DNA of 29,800 bases, taken from positions 1-29,800 of the IMG/VR virus record IMGVR_UViG_3300000117_000154, one strand, 5' to 3'. Position 1 is the first letter of the stretch. Every line of letters starts with the position of its first letter. The notes beneath the pieces are model-generated. The model was not told where the DNA came from, ran no database searches, and saw only the letters and a list, made by a program, of their open reading frames with translations. Both the position numbers and the translations under genes were made by a program. Of this stretch, positions 10,404 through 16,587 are shown one piece after another. The stretch comes from a virus.

Positions 10404-10596
10404 AATAGTGAGCAAAGTAGGAAAATTTAAATTTTTAAGATTCCCTAATCGGGGTATTCGCAGAAATGAACGAATTAGAAAACTTGCCACACGCCGAAAA
10501 TTAAGTTATTCTACAATTGAAAAATTAATAAATAAAGAACGTGGTTTAGGTTACCCTATAAAGTATTCTAAACCGATTGGCTTTAAAAAAAACTAA
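10393..10596 (+). CDS. Small basic hypothetical protein (67 aa)
   Basis: The gene starts with GTG at 10393, supported by AGGAG at 10381-10385, 7 bases upstream and inside the end of the radical SAM gene. The protein is very rich in Arg and Lys (KFLRFPNRGIRRNERIRK, LATRRKLSYSTIEKLINKE), which suggests nucleic-acid binding; the second block could form a short helix-turn-helix. I do not recognise the family. Its TAA is followed at once by the riboswitch-like RNA. Confidence 0.65.
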   Translation: MSAKIVSKVGKFKFLRFPNRGIRRNERIRKLATRRKLSYSTIEKLINKERGLGYPIKYSKPIGFKKN

Positions 10597-10645
10597 CGTT
10601 CATCTCACAAGAGACGGAAGTAGGTTTATAAACCGAAGGAACGCA
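10595..10645 (+). promoter_or_regulatory. Glutamine-II (Downstream-peptide / glnA type) riboswitch candidate
   Basis: The stretch carries, in order, the conserved pieces of this RNA family: ACGTTCATCTC, GAGACGGAAGTAGG and CCGAAGGAACGC. P1 pairs CGTTC (10597-10601) with GAACG (10639-10643). P2 pairs TCTC (10603-10606) with GAGA (10611-10614) around an ACAA loop. A third stem pairs GGTT with AACC around TATA (10623-10634). The highly conserved GGAAGTAGG joins P2 and the third stem. The family senses L-glutamine and, in its Downstream-peptide form, lies before genes for short proteins, exactly as here: an 83-aa gene starts 25 bases further on. The match was made by eye from recalled consensus. 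Whether glutamine turns the gene on or off cannot be read from the sequence. Confidence 0.87.
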
Positions 10646-10669
10646 CTTAACTGTAACAGGGAGAGTGTT

Positions 10670-10921
10670 ATGACAAATATAATCGAAACTAAGTTTGGTA
10701 CTTTAGTTAATACAAAAAAGATAGCAGCAGGAAGTGCCTCTAGCATAAAAAAATCTGGAGCATTTTATAACTTCTCTATCAGAGTAACAAATGACGACAT
10801 AAGAGAATACTCATTTACAGATCTTGCAAGAGCTGAATATATGAGAAGAATTATGATCGGTCATTTAGAAGAAAAAATTAAAAAGGAATCAAAGAGTATT
10901 CCTAAAACTACTGTGGCATAA
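10670..10921 (+). CDS. Small protein under the glutamine riboswitch candidate (83 aa)
   Basis: The start chosen is the ATG at 10670, with AGGGAG at 10658-10663 six bases upstream. A longer frame from TTG at 10577 would run through the riboswitch and is rejected. The protein has a basic N-terminal half (NTKKIAAGSASSIKKSGAFY), then a beta-strand-like stretch (FSIRVTNDDIREYSF), then a helix (DLARAEYMRRIMIGHLEEKI) and a Lys-rich tail. I do not recognise the family. In cyanobacteria, genes behind this riboswitch class can encode small inhibitors of glutamine synthetase. The small size and basic charge here would fit such a role, but no clear sequence match is visible. Confidence 0.8.
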   Translation: MTNIIETKFGTLVNTKKIAAGSASSIKKSGAFYNFSIRVTNDDIREYSFTDLARAEYMRRIMIGHLEEKIKKESKSIPKTTVA

Positions 10922-10963
10922 AAAATAGATTTTCAAAAGACCCACGTTTATAAGGAATCTAAC

Positions 10964-11305
10964 ATGAAAAATAATAAAGATGGTCATACTGACGTTGCTT
11001 CTGCTAGAAGGCAGTGCGCAAATATAATCGAAGATTGTCAGGATATGCTGAAGGCTTTACCTGATGATAGCGAAGCTTCACTACCTACGTGGTGGACTAA
11101 CAAACTTGCTGTATCAGCTGCTTATATTAATTCTGATAGAGATTACTTAGTTTATACTATGCAACAAAATTCTGAAGAAGAAACCTCTGAAGAGCCTGTT
11201 GTAGTTGATGATGATCAGCGAATGACAATAAATTTTACAGTAGATGAAGATGATATGACACCTCCATCTGCTAAAATGGTTAAAGAAACAGATAATGCCT
11301 CTTAA
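10964..11305 (+). CDS. Acidic hypothetical phage protein (113 aa)
   Basis: The middle carries ASLPTWWTNKLAVSAAYINS followed by DRDYLVY, a block I associate with small conserved proteins of marine T4-like phages. The C-terminal third is very acidic (EEETSEEPVVVDDDQ). AAGGA lies 7 bases before the ATG. Function is not known. The next gene starts inside its last codons, so the two are translationally coupled. A virion or head-related role is suggested by neighbours only. Confidence 0.75.
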   Translation: MKNNKDGHTDVASARRQCANIIEDCQDMLKALPDDSEASLPTWWTNKLAVSAAYINSDRDYLVYTMQQNSEEETSEEPVVVDDDQRMTINFTVDEDDMTPPSAKMVKETDNAS

Positions 11306-11498
11306 AAAAGGTAAATCTCAAAAAACCATTTCAACAAATATAAAAGAGCTTATGAAAAACCCCTCTAAAGCTCGTTCTAAGGGTATCGGTACTCTTGCTA
11401 AAAAACAAGGTATCACACGTAAACAGGCTCACCGTCGTCAAGCAGTTGCAATCGCACTTAGAGCGGCAGGTAAACCTCGTATAAAACGTAAAAAATAA
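11295..11498 (+). CDS. Small basic phage protein (67 aa)
   Basis: A highly basic protein beginning MPLKKGKSQKTISTNIKELM and ending QAVAIALRAAGKPRIKRKK. The pairing of 'PLKKGKS-KTIS-NI' with 'QAVAIAL--AGK' recurs in small proteins of marine phages, usually near structural genes; function unknown. The chain is mostly helical with a central KKQGITRKQAHRR segment, consistent with nucleic-acid binding. It overlaps the end of the preceding acidic gene by 11 bases, so an acidic and a basic small protein are made as a coupled pair. Confidence 0.77.
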   Translation: MPLKKGKSQKTISTNIKELMKNPSKARSKGIGTLAKKQGITRKQAHRRQAVAIALRAAGKPRIKRKK

Positions 11499-11501
11499 AT
11501 T

Positions 11502-11542
11502 TTGACACATAATTGATTATCTGTGAAAATATACTATAAATA
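11502..11542 (+). promoter_or_regulatory. Promoter region of the 215-aa structural gene
   Basis: Two alternative signals lie in this 65-base gap. One is TTGACA at 11502-11507 with a weak -10, GAAAAT at 11525-11530, at 17-base spacing (4 of 6 matches). The other is TATAAATA at 11535-11542, identical to the T4 late promoter core, 21 bases before the ATG. Both precede a strong AAGGAG (11551-11556). TATAAATA can occur by chance in DNA this AT-rich, so which signal is used is open. Confidence 0.5.
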
Positions 11543-11563
11543 ATCTTTCTAAGGAGAAGAACT

Positions 11564-12211
11564 ATGGCATTAGTCTATAACATCGGTGGCCCTAACTCAA
11601 ACTTTTCAACAATTGCAGAAATTGATTCTACAACTTTGACTCAGGGCGATAACACAATACAAATATACCCAGGTACTCACGCAGCCCCAACTTCTATTAC
11701 TGCTTCTAACATTGCTTTTAAAGGCATGGGAGATCGCGACGACGTAATTATTGATGGTGCAGCTGGAGCAGCGCTTGGCGTCACTTTAAGTGATAGTTGC
11801 TCAGGCACAATTACTTTCGAAAACTTAACAATTAAAGGACAAGATAACGTACTTACTGGAAATCCAGCAGGTGCTAACGCTGCTATTACTAAATCAGGTA
11901 ATGACGACGTAAAACTTGTTTTCCGTAACTGTAAGTTCACTAACGCAGAACATGCTGTTATTCATAACGGTATTCATGCTAACGCGCTTGGCGTAAACCA
12001 AGTTGAAATGCATTATTGTCAAGCTGACGTGGATAAAGCAATCGTTTCAAATTCAAACGTATTTGCAACATATTCACTTTTTGGTGCAAACGCATATCAT
12101 ACAGCAGCAGGAGCTGCAACTCCATCAACAGCTATTAAAACAATGTTGTGTGGACCAAACACTGCAAACGTTGGTAACTCAACTGAAACAATACTTGCAA
12201 CAATTGCATAA
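11564..12211 (+). CDS. Beta-helix-like structural protein (215 aa)
   Basis: The sequence shows short beta-strand repeats ending in Asn/Asp/Gly turns (ASNIAFKGMGDRDDVIIDGA, GTITFENLTIKG, KLVFRNCKFTNAEHAVIHNG, QVEMHYCQADVDKAIVSNSN), the pattern of a right-handed parallel beta-helix. It lacks obvious catalytic residues of pectate lyases or depolymerases and is short, so a decoration or appendage role is more likely than an enzyme. It has the best expression signals in the window: its own promoter-like region and AAGGAG at 7-base spacing. It is therefore probably an abundant virion protein. The exact role is not determined. Confidence 0.77.
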   Translation: MALVYNIGGPNSNFSTIAEIDSTTLTQGDNTIQIYPGTHAAPTSITASNIAFKGMGDRDDVIIDGAAGAALGVTLSDSCSGTITFENLTIKGQDNVLTGNPAGANAAITKSGNDDVKLVFRNCKFTNAEHAVIHNGIHANALGVNQVEMHYCQADVDKAIVSNSNVFATYSLFGANAYHTAAGAATPSTAIKTMLCGPNTANVGNSTETILATIA

Positions 12212-12238
12212 TAATAATTCTATTTAAGGAGAAAAATC

Positions 12239-12571
12239 ATGGCTATGATTAATAAAAAAGCAAAACAGCCAATGGAGCAAAAAGCTAGTTATGCTAAAGT
12301 CAGTGACGCAGCTGGTGGCGGAACACAAAGAACTGGTTTTACAGGTTCAAGCGACCCACGTGGAGCTGGAATGCTAGGTCAAACTAAAATGCTTAAAGAT
12401 GCAAAAGGTTATATTGACCAAGGTCCAGATACTATGGATACTTCTGGCGATGCTAGAGGCTTTGTCTCTGGTGGTCCAAAGTCTGCTGGTAGCGCAGGTG
12501 GTATGGTTAGCCCAGCCAAAGAAAACGTTACATCAGGAATGGGTGGAAAAGTCATTAAGGATATGAAGTAA
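12239..12571 (+). CDS. Gly/Ser/Lys-rich hypothetical protein (110 aa)
   Basis: A low-complexity protein with many Gly, Ser, Lys and Met residues and no hydrophobic core or membrane segment (for example DAAGGGTQRTGFTGSSDPRG). It has a strong AAGGAG Shine-Dalgarno and follows the beta-helix-like gene by 27 bases. The next gene begins right after its stop codon. Such disordered proteins are common in marine phage structural regions, but I cannot assign a function. Confidence 0.7.
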   Translation: MAMINKKAKQPMEQKASYAKVSDAAGGGTQRTGFTGSSDPRGAGMLGQTKMLKDAKGYIDQGPDTMDTSGDARGFVSGGPKSAGSAGGMVSPAKENVTSGMGGKVIKDMK

Positions 12572-12772
12572 ATGGCTAGAACCTCATTTGGAAGTGGAAT
12601 CGGAGAAGGTAAAGTAGAGACTATTGGCGATAACCGTTATGGTCTTCGTGAAACCTATGATGATGCTGAAATGAAAAAAACTAAAGAGCATTATCGTAAA
12701 GGTGACACTTTAACTATCAAAGAAGTTAAAAACCCTCTTCTACAAACTGTTAAAACAGTAAAGGCAAAATGA
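12572..12772 (+). CDS. Small hypothetical protein (66 aa)
   Basis: The ATG directly follows the preceding stop codon, with no separate ribosome binding site beyond AAGGATATG in the upstream gene, so it is probably translated by reinitiation. The protein is charged and Lys-rich (EMKKTKEHYRKGDTLTIKEV) with no recognised motif. It ends in an ATGA overlap with a further tiny gene. Confidence 0.65.
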   Translation: MARTSFGSGIGEGKVETIGDNRYGLRETYDDAEMKKTKEHYRKGDTLTIKEVKNPLLQTVKTVKAK

Positions 12773-12864
12773 GTATTGCTCCTGACGTATTTAAACGCTC
12801 AATGCCTAAATACAAAAAACGAGCTAAGAAAAAGAATCGTAAAGTTACGAAAAAGAAGAAATAA
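12769..12864 (+). CDS. Very small Lys-rich protein (31 aa)
   Basis: The frame starts in the ATGA overlap with the preceding stop and reads MSIAPDVFKRSMPKYKKRAK then KKNRKVTKKKK before TAA at 12862-12864. About half the residues are Lys or Arg. The tight coupling argues for a real product, and the composition suggests binding to DNA or to an acidic protein. Its last 20 bases overlap, on the opposite strand, the end of the convergent methyltransferase-like gene. Confidence 0.55.
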   Translation: MSIAPDVFKRSMPKYKKRAKKKNRKVTKKKK

Positions 12865-13399
12865 GATTACGTAACCAGGTTTTATCATAAGGCGCACAGA
12901 TATTAACTTGCGCCTTACTCGTTTTTATAATCTTTTCAATTATTTTTTTACTATCTACATCTACAGAAATAAATACCAAATCATCAATTCCTAACCAGGA
13001 ATAATCATAATCAATTGCATTAGTATTTACAATTTTAATCTTATCCTTACACGGACTTGCTGCTATCAATTTTTTGCTGATTACGCATCTGTTTTTATCA
13101 ATTTCAATTCCTATTTGATAAATATTAGGATACTGTCTATGAACATCAAACATTGAATAAGGGTACATACCACTACCTATCAACACTAAATTTTTACATG
13201 AATCAAATTTGTATCTCTGCTTTTTATCTCTTAATGTTCTGATAATCCAAGCATTTTTTTCTGCTAAATCGTACGGTTTACTATAGTCCTTACTTTTAAG
13301 GCAACTTTTTAAAAGAGCTATTTCGTTCTGGGCGACAAGATTCTTCCAAATTACTTCATCTTTTTTAACATCATCCATTGTGTATTTTTTTAATGACAT
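12845..13399 (-). CDS. SAM-binding protein, nicotianamine-synthase/methyltransferase-like
   Basis: Residues 71-80 (LVLIGSGMYP) form the glycine-rich SAM-binding loop, and IGIEIDKN (96-103) gives the acidic residue that normally holds the SAM ribose. Later strands (IKIVNTNAIDYDY, DDLVFISVDVD) complete a class I Rossmann fold. The 'GSG-P' loop with a following helix recalls nicotianamine synthase-like proteins, which transfer the aminocarboxypropyl group of SAM; a plain methyltransferase is also possible. GGAG lies 7 bases before the chosen ATG, which is inside the end of the upstream GT-B gene (29-base overlap). The pairing suggests the two enzymes act on one substrate, which is unknown. Confidence 0.7.
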   Translation of the reverse strand: MSLKKYTMDDVKKDEVIWKNLVAQNEIALLKSCLKSKDYSKPYDLAEKNAWIIRTLRDKKQRYKFDSCKNLVLIGSGMYPYSMFDVHRQYPNIYQIGIEIDKNRCVISKKLIAASPCKDKIKIVNTNAIDYDYSWLGIDDLVFISVDVDSKKIIEKIIKTSKAQVNICAPYDKTWLRNLISSFS

Positions 13400-14477
13400 T
13401 TGCTGACTCCGTTGCTCCGTTTAGGTTAAACTTAAATTTTTTAGGTTTACTATTTAATACCTCTTTTAAAGTGTTACCAATAGTTGTAAGCTCTTGACTA
13501 TTTATTACTTTATAGAAACCGTATGGCTCAAAAGTGTACGCTCTAATAAATTGTTCCATTTTTTGCCCGTCTTGTCTAGGAATTATGATAGAGGGTATTC
13601 GACTTTTAAGTATTTCTACAGTAGCATTATATCCACCATAAGTTATATAGGCAGCACAATCTATTAATTTATTTCGTAAGTTAGGAATATACTCAGTCAT
13701 AATTACATTATTTTTTTGTTTAGTTTTTATATTTATGTACCTATTTGCAACCGTCATAATAAATGTATAATCTTTAAAATCTTTAGCTACTGGTAGTAAG
13801 TACTTAAATAATAATAAACCTTCTTCTTTATTAAGCCCTGTGCTGACATATATTATATTATTTTTCTTTTTATGTATAGGCATAGATTCATCGCACACAT
13901 AACCTGTATAATGTAACTTATCCGATAAATCATTTATAATTGCAGTACTATTAGCTTGTCTACGTCTATCCGAGTACAGGGGCATAATACTGGGGTCTCC
14001 ATGAACAAGGACTTTTTCTGCATAGTACTTACAAATTAAATTCTGTGTATATAGAACCCAATCTTGTAAAGAGTTATCATGAGGCTCGTCCCACGGAAAA
14101 TCTCGAATAGATATTATAATTTTAATATTTCTTTTTTTACACTCTTCAAAGTATCTAACATACTCATGCGCAAATTGATGACGACAAAAAGGAAATCCCT
14201 CACATACTAAAGTCTTTACACTATATTTTTCTATTGCGGAGATAAAACATTTAATACGGAAATTTATTAGCTTTTCTTGCATTATAAACTGAAACATATT
14301 ATTTACGTCACCTACTTTATAATCTTTTAAAAAAGCGGTATGTGGAACATCGTATTCTAACGGAGGCTCAAATAACTGATCAATAATTACTACATCATTT
14401 TTAATCTTTTCAGCAATAAATTTTATTCGTTGTGAGTGCCCTAAACCTCTATAGTATTGAGTTAGTAAACCTATCAT
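13371..14477 (-). CDS. GT-B fold glycosyltransferase (MurG / COG4671-like)
   Basis: The N-terminus MIGLLTQYYRGLGHSQR matches the first glycine loop of MurG-type enzymes (GxGH at 11-14). IIYVSTGLNKEEG (208-220) is the start of the second Rossmann domain. The block TYGGYNATVEILKSRIPSII (279-298), followed by PRQDGQKMEQF, is the nucleotide-sugar binding region, where the Glu of 'NATVEIL' contacts the sugar nucleotide ribose. At 368 aa it has full length for the family. The acceptor is unknown: modified DNA bases, phage protein or host glycan are all possible. The ATG overlaps the thyX stop (ATGA), and the methyltransferase-like gene overlaps its end. Confidence 0.8.
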   Translation of the reverse strand: MIGLLTQYYRGLGHSQRIKFIAEKIKNDVVIIDQLFEPPLEYDVPHTAFLKDYKVGDVNNMFQFIMQEKLINFRIKCFISAIEKYSVKTLVCEGFPFCRHQFAHEYVRYFEECKKRNIKIIISIRDFPWDEPHDNSLQDWVLYTQNLICKYYAEKVLVHGDPSIMPLYSDRRRQANSTAIINDLSDKLHYTGYVCDESMPIHKKKNNIIYVSTGLNKEEGLLLFKYLLPVAKDFKDYTFIMTVANRYINIKTKQKNNVIMTEYIPNLRNKLIDCAAYITYGGYNATVEILKSRIPSIIIPRQDGQKMEQFIRAYTFEPYGFYKVINSQELTTIGNTLKEVLNSKPKKFKFNLNGATESANVIKKIHNG

Positions 14478-15133
14478 TCAAAGGTATACGGAAATATTTT
14501 AGCTATTGCTTGTCCGCACGCTTTTGCTATCTCCATGTGTTCCTTCTGCGTACCGTTTGCACTCCTTAATTCAATATAATGAATCCAACTACGTATTGTG
14601 CCACTCATGTACAGTCTTGTTTTGGTTAATCCTTCTGGTAATACCTTACGAGCTTGTTCTTTGGCAATACCATTCTCAATTGCCCATTCGTAAGCTTCTT
14701 TAGCAGCTTCAATTACTTTATCCTGTTGCACAGTAAACTGGTAGTGTAGTTCTACGTTTTCAGTAGGAATTGAGTTTTGCCTATTTTTTGTATCTTGTAA
14801 TCTACAGTCCGCGTAGGTGAACATGTCACCCATTTCTTTTGGATTAGCATAGCGTTGACTGAACTCTTGAAAACTAAAACTACGATGACGTACGATCTGA
14901 TGTGCAATATCACGAGTAGTATCAATCTCTAAACAAGCATTCGCCATTTCAAATGGAGACCAATGCTGGTGCTTTATTAAGTAATTGAGCAATTTTTCTG
15001 AGGTAGCAGTATTGATCTGTGCATTTGGATTTGATACTTTAGCACAAAATGCAATAAGATCTTGTACATTCTCTAATCCTTCTTCCTTCCATTCTTCAGT
15101 TGGTTGTGTATAGCTAACTAATTTAACTTCCAT
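14474..15133 (-). CDS. thyX: Flavin-dependent thymidylate synthase ThyX
   Basis: The enzyme makes dTMP from dUMP with methylene-tetrahydrofolate as carbon donor and FADH2 (from NADPH) as reductant, releasing tetrahydrofolate rather than dihydrofolate. The signature RHR-x7-S is intact: R82-H83-R84 through S92 (RHRSFSFQEFSQRY). The second conserved block TIRSWIHYIELRSANGTQKEH (from 179) carries R181, H185 and R190. At 219 aa it is the normal size. GGAG lies 5 bases before the ATG, and the gene overlaps the end of the dUTPase-fold gene by 11 bases. It shares an operon with SHMT, which makes its folate substrate. Confidence 0.96.
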   Translation of the reverse strand: MEVKLVSYTQPTEEWKEEGLENVQDLIAFCAKVSNPNAQINTATSEKLLNYLIKHQHWSPFEMANACLEIDTTRDIAHQIVRHRSFSFQEFSQRYANPKEMGDMFTYADCRLQDTKNRQNSIPTENVELHYQFTVQQDKVIEAAKEAYEWAIENGIAKEQARKVLPEGLTKTRLYMSGTIRSWIHYIELRSANGTQKEHMEIAKACGQAIAKIFPYTFE

Positions 15134-15731
15134 TGTGACTCCTAATGTAATTATCTATCTCTTCTCTTGAGTAAAACTGAGATAGCCGTTGTTTTTTAAT
15201 ATCATAAATATCAGGTGATATTTTTTTCTTAATATCTTGAATAAATTTTTTTGAAGTTCTAAAATTTAAATTAGATTCTTCTATCTGATCAACATAATTT
15301 ATTACCATTTGTGGCAATTGTCGAATAGAAAAAGTTGCTAGTTTTTTTGTCGGATGTATAGTTTGTACTTCTTTAAAATTATTTTTAATTAATAACCAAA
15401 TTTCATTTCTAAACGTATAACTGAAAAGCATAGGTGAGTCAAAAATTGTTAAACCTTCATTGTATGCAAGATCATGATCTGTTCCTACCTCTACTATAAA
15501 GTTAGGGTTTAATAATTGAAGATACATACCTGTTGGGACGGGTAATACTTCTCCTGGCTCTATTGTTATATCTTTTATTAAACAAGCCCTTAAATGGTGA
15601 TAAGAATCTAATGGAGTTTCTTGACTAAAACCCCACTCAATTCCATATACCTTTTCTAAAGTTTTTGCTAGAGAACTTTTTTCTATGTTTACTTTACATA
15701 CTTTTAAGTTTTTCAATAGGTTCATCTCCAT
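15123..15731 (-). CDS. dUTPase/dCTP-deaminase-fold protein with altered active site
   Basis: The central part follows the trimeric dUTPase fold: IEPGEVLPVPTGMYLQLLNP (motif-1 region), VEVGTDHDLAYNEGLTIFDS (replacing the RSGLA block), FRNEIWLLIKNN (motif-3 strand) and TKKLATFSIRQLP (motif 4). Two key features are missing: the RSGLA motif, and the Asp of the usual I-D-x-x-Y motif before 'RNEI', where the sequence reads MLFSYTF. It may thus be an inactive or altered-specificity relative. The ATG at 15731 has AGG 5 bases upstream; a GTG at 15758 would add nine residues. It overlaps the exonuclease gene. The neighbours (ThyX, NrdAB, MazG) fit a nucleotide role. Confidence 0.68.
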   Translation of the reverse strand: MEMNLLKNLKVCKVNIEKSSLAKTLEKVYGIEWGFSQETPLDSYHHLRACLIKDITIEPGEVLPVPTGMYLQLLNPNFIVEVGTDHDLAYNEGLTIFDSPMLFSYTFRNEIWLLIKNNFKEVQTIHPTKKLATFSIRQLPQMVINYVDQIEESNLNFRTSKKFIQDIKKKISPDIYDIKKQRLSQFYSREEIDNYIRSHNGS

Positions 15732-16542
15732 ACTTACCTGCACGAATCGCGTCTTCACAGTATCGTCTTAGGTTTATAAGTTTTTCGTTTCTAACTAACA
15801 AATCTTTACCTGCATTTAAGTTTTGAATATACTTTGCTCTACCTTTTATAGGGAGTGCTTCAATCAAATTAGGTAAAGTTTTATATTCTTTAGCTAGCGC
15901 TTGTGCACGTTTTGGACCAATTCCTTCAATGCCTATTATATTATCACTTTTATCCCCCTCAATGTATCTTGATAAAAGATACAGTTCAGGTGATATATCC
16001 ATATCATCATTCATTGATGCATTAGTTATTTCACGTCTACCGAATATATTGAAAATACTAGTTTTTTCACTAACTAATTGGTATAAATCTCTATCTGACG
16101 ATACTAGCCAAATGTGATCATATTTATCAGTTTGTTCATATTTTTTAACCATATAGGCTAAAACATCGTCTGCTTCAACTCCTCTAAATTTAAGCACTTC
16201 TTCGTCTAGTTGGTCTGGTAAATCATTTAAAACTGCAAAAAATTCTTCATATTTTTTTATTTCTTCCTCATCTTGAGGTTTTTTACGCGTACCTTTGTAT
16301 TCATCGAGCATCTCCATTCTGTAATAACTTTTCCCAAAGTCAAAACATACTACAGTTCTAGTAGCTTCATAAGATTTTGAAAGGGATTGAACAGTGCGAA
16401 CGAAGTCAGCACCAAAAGATGCGTAATTAGGTCTTTGTAACCATCTGTACGATAAGTTGTTTGCGTCAATTAATAGTAAGTTATTATACGCTTCGTAATC
16501 GGGTGACTGCAAATCTGCTAAGTCATTCCAAGATTTTGTCAT
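15694..16542 (-). CDS. 5'-3' exonuclease / flap endonuclease (T4 RNase H-like)
   Basis: This FEN-family nuclease removes RNA primers and 5' flaps during replication. Metal-binding acidic residues are all visible: D26 (LLLIDANNL), D68 (VCFDFGKS), the FRGVEADDVLAY block (119-130) with E123, D125 and D126, LVSSDRDLYQL with D150 and D152, and EGDKSDNI with D197 and D200. The last is followed by a helix-hairpin-helix, GIEGIGPKRA (204-213). It is 282 aa, close to phage relatives. GGAG lies 8 bases before the ATG, inside the loop of a 10-bp inverted repeat. It matches the recombination and SSB genes of the same strand. Confidence 0.93.
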   Translation of the reverse strand: MTKSWNDLADLQSPDYEAYNNLLLIDANNLSYRWLQRPNYASFGADFVRTVQSLSKSYEATRTVVCFDFGKSYYRMEMLDEYKGTRKKPQDEEEIKKYEEFFAVLNDLPDQLDEEVLKFRGVEADDVLAYMVKKYEQTDKYDHIWLVSSDRDLYQLVSEKTSIFNIFGRREITNASMNDDMDISPELYLLSRYIEGDKSDNIIGIEGIGPKRAQALAKEYKTLPNLIEALPIKGRAKYIQNLNAGKDLLVRNEKLINLRRYCEDAIRAGKYGDEPIEKLKSM

Positions 16543-16580
16543 TGATATATCTCCTGTTAGTTATAATTAAATATATCAAT
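16541..16580 (-). promoter_or_regulatory. Inverted repeat around the exonuclease ribosome binding site
   Basis: ATTGATATAT (16541-16550) and its exact complement ATATATCAAT (16571-16580) flank a 20-base loop. In the minus-strand mRNA the Shine-Dalgarno GGAG lies at the loop end, and the start codon's first two bases lie in the stem. It could be a translational operator or a protein-binding site. All but two of its base pairs are A-T, so RNA stability is modest. Confidence 0.45.
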
Positions 16581-16587
16581 TTTTTAA

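Noticed and set aside
10577-10669. Longer 114-aa version of the small protein from TTG 10577
   Set aside because: The added part translates the riboswitch-like RNA, and the ATG at 10670 has a much better ribosome binding site.
12003-12227. Gln-rich 74-aa frame overlapping the beta-helix-like gene
   Set aside because: It is a shifted reading of CAA-rich codons of the real gene, with no ribosome binding site.
12843-12874. GTTACG/CGTAAC pair as a bidirectional terminator between convergent genes
   Set aside because: The loop is about 20 bases and no T tract follows on either side.
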